This document shows positions 61,477-64,000 of a stretch of 64,000 nucleotides of DNA, one piece after another. The first letter of the stretch is position 1, and each line of letters starts with the position of its first letter. The stretch covers positions 434,001 through 498,000 of the forward strand of contig NZ_JAFBIL020000001.1 in assembly GCF_016809835.1 (NCBI RefSeq), written 5' to 3'. The translations under genes were made by a program, and so were the position numbers. This DNA comes from Massilia soli (GTDB lineage Bacteria > Pseudomonadota > Gammaproteobacteria > Burkholderiales > Burkholderiaceae_D). The notes under the pieces were generated by a model. It saw nothing but the letters and a program-made list of their open reading frames with translations, did not search any database and was not told the DNA's origin.

Positions 61477-63123
61477 TTAAGGGCGATAGCCGTATACGTT
61501 GCTTCCAGTGAAGCGGCGGCTCAGCAGGATCACTGCGCCGTGCGCTTGCGACCATTCCGCAGCCAGATCGTACAGGGTTGGCTTGTCCAAGCCGGTCACA
61601 ACGTGCCCGGTGGTGGTGACGGTGTTCGCTTCCGGATCGAGGATCATTGCGTGCATGTCAGTACCGCTCACTGGGAAGATCACGATCTTGCCATTAGGCA
61701 TCATCACCGACGCCATGTTCTTGATATCGAAACCGGCCAGTGCCGGGAAATCGGCCTTCAGATGCTTGGAGCTCTGACCGACATTGGCCAGTGGATGACG
61801 CGAATACAAGGTTGTCTCGCCAGCGCCGCCAACCCGGTAAGCCACATCGCCGTTCATGAACATGAAGGAATGCTGCTGTCCGTTGCTCTTTCCCGAAACA
61901 TTGGTCAGCGTGTACGAGCCGCCAGGGCTCAGGCGGGCCATGTACGAGCCGTCACCGCTGATCCATCCATAGGTCGGATTGAAAGCCAACGGGAATGCGT
62001 AGTACGGGGAGCCGACCATTTTTGCCGAATCGCCAATCGTCGCTGCGCGCCAGGTACCCGTGACCACGTTGTAATACCAAACCGGTGGTACGCGGTTAGC
62101 AGCGGTCTGCGACGGGTTTTCGAACGTCTTCGGCGCCATCAGTGCGTGGTCGTCGGCATCGTACATTACCTCGAACTCATCGGTTCCCGGAACCATGCGC
62201 ATGCGGCGATAGGTATGCATCGCCCATGGGCGATTTTTCAGGGCGCTCGACCAGTAGACGCCATTGCCATCCATGCGATAGCCGGCAACCGGGTCCGCAT
62301 CGTAGTGCTTGACGAACTTGCCATCGCGAGCGCGCCAGCCGTACACGGCGTTGTCCATGTTGGTCACGTGCGTCTCAGCACCGAAAACCCACATGGTCTG
62401 GCGTGCCTCGTCCCACACCGTGCCAGCGTGAGCCGACTTGCGGAAGGTCGAAGTATCCGGCGCGCTGACCGACTCTTGCGGCGCGATTGACAGCAACTGG
62501 AAGCCCTTGGCACTCCAATTGTGCATCAGCATGCGAACTTCGCCACCCTCTCGGATTGGCGTCTTGGCGGCAACGCCGGTTTCAGGAACTGGCGTGCCAG
62601 GCGCCGTCACTGGAGGCGTCGTCGGCGGCGTCGTCGGTGGCGTCGTTGGCGGCGTCGTTGGTGGCGTCGTTGGCGGCGTCGTTGGCGGCGTCGTAGGTGG
62701 CGTCGTTGGCGGCGTCGTTGGTGGCGTCGTAGGTGGCGTCGTTGGCGGCGTCGTTGGCGGCGTCGTTGGCGGCGTCGTTGGCGGCGTCGTTGGCGGCGTC
62801 GTTGGGGTCGTCGGCCCGCCTGGATTCGACGGAATTGGATCCGTCGGAGGCGTCGTCGTCGGAGGCGTGGTTGGTGGCGTCGTCGGTGGCGGCGTTGTCG
62901 GCGTTGTCGGCGTCGTTGGATCCGTCGGCGGCGTCGTCGGCGGCGTGGTAGGCGGAGTCGTCGGCGGAGTCGTCGGCGGAGTCGTAGGCGGAGTCGTTGG
63001 CGCTGGCTGGGACGGGCCTGGGGCAGGCGCGGCAACCGCGGAATCGGATCCACCGCCGCCGCCGCAGGACGCGAGCAGCATGACGGCGATCAGTGACAAG
63101 GCGCTTCGTTGTGTTGTTTTCAT
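61477..63123 (-). CDS. Lipoprotein with Thr-Pro repeat stalk and kelch-like domain
   Basis: A 548-residue lipoprotein (lipobox VMLLASC followed by GGGGGSDS). Residues 43 to about 172 are a Thr/Pro tract made mostly of TPPT units. The C-terminal 370 residues look like a beta-propeller of kelch or galactose-oxidase type: TVWDEARQTMWVFGAETHVT, VWYYNVVTGTWRAATIGDSA, ISGDGSYMARLSPGGSYTLT, MASVMMPNGKIVIFPVSGTD. The layout is that of a surface protein raised on an extended stalk. It is paralogous to the partial gene at 63363-64000. Function unknown; surface carbohydrate or pilus binding is possible. Confidence 0.78.
   Translation of the reverse strand: MKTTQRSALSLIAVMLLASCGGGGGSDSAVAAPAPGPSQPAPTTPPTTPPTTPPTTPPTTPPTTPPTDPTTPTTPTTPPPTTPPTTPPTTTPPTDPIPSNPGGPTTPTTPPTTPPTTPPTTPPTTPPTTPPTTPPTTPPTTPPTTPPTTPPTTPPTTPPTTPPTTPPTTPPVTAPGTPVPETGVAAKTPIREGGEVRMLMHNWSAKGFQLLSIAPQESVSAPDTSTFRKSAHAGTVWDEARQTMWVFGAETHVTNMDNAVYGWRARDGKFVKHYDADPVAGYRMDGNGVYWSSALKNRPWAMHTYRRMRMVPGTDEFEVMYDADDHALMAPKTFENPSQTAANRVPPVWYYNVVTGTWRAATIGDSAKMVGSPYYAFPLAFNPTYGWISGDGSYMARLSPGGSYTLTNVSGKSNGQQHSFMFMNGDVAYRVGGAGETTLYSRHPLANVGQSSKHLKADFPALAGFDIKNMASVMMPNGKIVIFPVSGTDMHAMILDPEANTVTTTGHVVTGLDKPTLYDLAAEWSQAHGAVILLSRRFTGSNVYGYRP
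62609..62997. repeat. 12-bp tandem repeat encoding TPPT units
   Basis: A tract of about 390 bases built on a 12-base unit (GGCGTCGTTGGT and close variants on the plus strand), encoding Thr-Pro-Pro-Thr on the minus strand. About 16-17 units form the regular block (62610-62812), and a less regular block with Asp and Gly breaks follows. Unit copies differ mainly at third positions. Confidence 0.95.
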
Positions 63124-63307
63124 GTGATTAGTCGCTCTAAAAAACGTTGTGCGGCGGCGCTACGGTCTCCGCGGAGATCTCCAACTGTGGAGTTCGGTTT
63201 CGAGAATAGTAGCATTTAGATATCAGAGATCTGTTGCGCACGATTGCTGTTACAAAATAATTTCGTATAGAAATGTTAAGTTTCTGTTGACATTAGATTC
63301 CAGGCAT

Positions 63308-63338
63308 AAAAAAAGCACCGGCTCTACTACTCCGGTGC
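63308..63338 (-). terminator. Terminator of the partial paralogue gene
   Basis: GCACCGG and CCGGTGC form a 7-bp stem with a 10-base loop; on the minus strand it is followed by seven T residues. It lies 24 bases after the stop codon of the partial gene. Confidence 0.8.
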
Positions 63339-63362
63339 TCTCGTCATCAAGGACCTGCGCCG

Positions 63363-64000
63363 TCAGGGACGATAGGCATAGACCCGGCTGGCGCTGAACC
63401 TGCGCGATAGCAGGATGACCGCATTGTGCGCTGGCGACCATTCAGCAGCCTGCTCATACAATGTCGGCTTGTCCATGCCCGTAACGAAATGGCCGGTTGG
63501 CGACAGCGTATTGGCGACCGGATCAAGGATCATCGCGTGCATTTCGCTGGCCCGGGCCGGGAAGATCACGATGCGACCGTCCGGCATCATCGCCGAGGCC
63601 ATATTGGCTACCGTGTATCCCACGAGTTGCGGGAAATCGGCGACCAGGAACTTCTTGCTCAGCGTGATATTACTCAGCGGGTGGCGCGAATACAGCGTGG
63701 TGCTGGAGTTTCCGCCTACCCGGTACGCGATGCTGTCCTTGACGAACATATAAGAGTGATACTGGCCATTGCTTTTGCCCGACACGCTGGCCGTACTGTA
63801 GGTACCGTTCAAGCTGAGTCGCTTCCAGGTCGAGCCGTCGCCGGTGAACCATCCGTGCACCGGGTCGAATCCGACCGGGTAGGTGTAGGAAGCGCGCACC
63901 ATTTTCACCGAGCTTCCGAAGCTCTGGTGACGCCAGGTGCCGGTGACCACGTTGTAGTACCACATCGCGGGGGCGCGGTTGGCGCTGGTGTGCGCAGGGT
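63363..64000 (-). CDS. Partial paralogue of the kelch-like lipoprotein (C-terminal part)
   Basis: The C-terminal 212 residues of a protein closely similar to the product of 61477-63123: MWYYNVVTGTWRHQSFGSSV against VWYYNVVTGTWRAATIGDSA, VSGKSNGQYHSYMFVKDSIA, MASAMMPDGRIVIFPARASE and the identical-type ending VILLSRRFSASRVYAYRP. The frame is open to the right edge, and upstream codons (SANRAPA) also match the paralogue, so this is a truncated view of an intact gene, not a short gene. A stalk and lipobox presumably lie outside the window. Confidence 0.88.
   Translation of the reverse strand, partial: PAHTSANRAPAMWYYNVVTGTWRHQSFGSSVKMVRASYTYPVGFDPVHGWFTGDGSTWKRLSLNGTYSTASVSGKSNGQYHSYMFVKDSIAYRVGGNSSTTLYSRHPLSNITLSKKFLVADFPQLVGYTVANMASAMMPDGRIVIFPARASEMHAMILDPVANTLSPTGHFVTGMDKPTLYEQAAEWSPAHNAVILLSRRFSASRVYAYRP

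Noticed and set aside
62600-63000. The regular repeat tract as a possible CRISPR array
   Set aside because: The unit is 12 bases with no spacers, and it is read in frame as Thr-Pro-Pro-Thr in a lipoprotein.

Overview
The window is a high-GC chromosomal segment that reads as Oxalobacteraceae (order Burkholderiales; Massilia, Duganella, Telluria or Janthinobacterium-like). The evidence is gene content and order: secB next to gpsA, a gpmA-envC-ctpA-moeB row, petABC followed by sspA-sspB, and a fused isobutyryl-CoA mutase IcmF. No rRNA, prophage, complete insertion sequence or CRISPR array was seen. One tRNA (Thr, UGU) is present. The genus is an inference from gene content only.

Layout. 1-9437 (minus): a type II secretion operon transcribed gspG-H-I-J-K-L-M-N-D-E-F, with gspF cut by the left edge and no gspC in view. 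9557-16230 (minus): a secreted amidohydrolase, then moeB, ctpA, envC and gpmA. 16327-19234 (plus): membrane rhodanese, grxC, secB, an SH3 protein and gpsA. 19303-21988 (minus): cupin, DUF2461 protein, DegS-like protease, mscL. 22260-26374 (plus): cytochrome bc1 (petABC), sspA and sspB, followed by tRNA-Thr and three small or poorly known genes. 28226-41834 (minus): a complete Tad/Flp pilus locus, from the Flp pilin and its peptidase to tadD, with an unusual wHTH-AAA+ ATPase and a BON lipoprotein included. 42286-44583: a diguanylate cyclase and an HD-GYP phosphodiesterase, convergent, beside the pilus locus. 44719-52854 (plus): a LysR regulator, a 1186-residue indolepyruvate:ferredoxin-type oxidoreductase and icmF. 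52907-64000 (mostly minus): acyltransferase, a BNR propeller paired with a MoaD-like protein, an MBOAT/SGNH-type polysaccharide acylation pair, and three large surface lipoproteins, two of which are tandem paralogues. One of these carries a long Thr-Pro repeat tract.

How it fits together. Much of the window concerns the cell envelope. The T2SS exports folded proteins. SecB feeds the Sec pathway. The DegS-like protease and EnvC act in the periplasm. The Tad pilus mediates attachment and probably answers to the adjacent c-di-GMP enzymes. The right-hand lipoproteins and O-acyltransferases look like surface decoration. The metabolic block (oxidoreductase plus IcmF) suggests amino-acid-derived 2-oxoacid and acyl-CoA catabolism.

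The items most worth a second look are the ATPase inside the Tad locus, the BNR-propeller/MoaD-like pair ending in Gly-Gly, the tandem kelch-like lipoproteins with a repeat stalk, a terminator in the secB leader, and a family of short extragenic palindromes, one of which has become the C-terminus of an acyltransferase.
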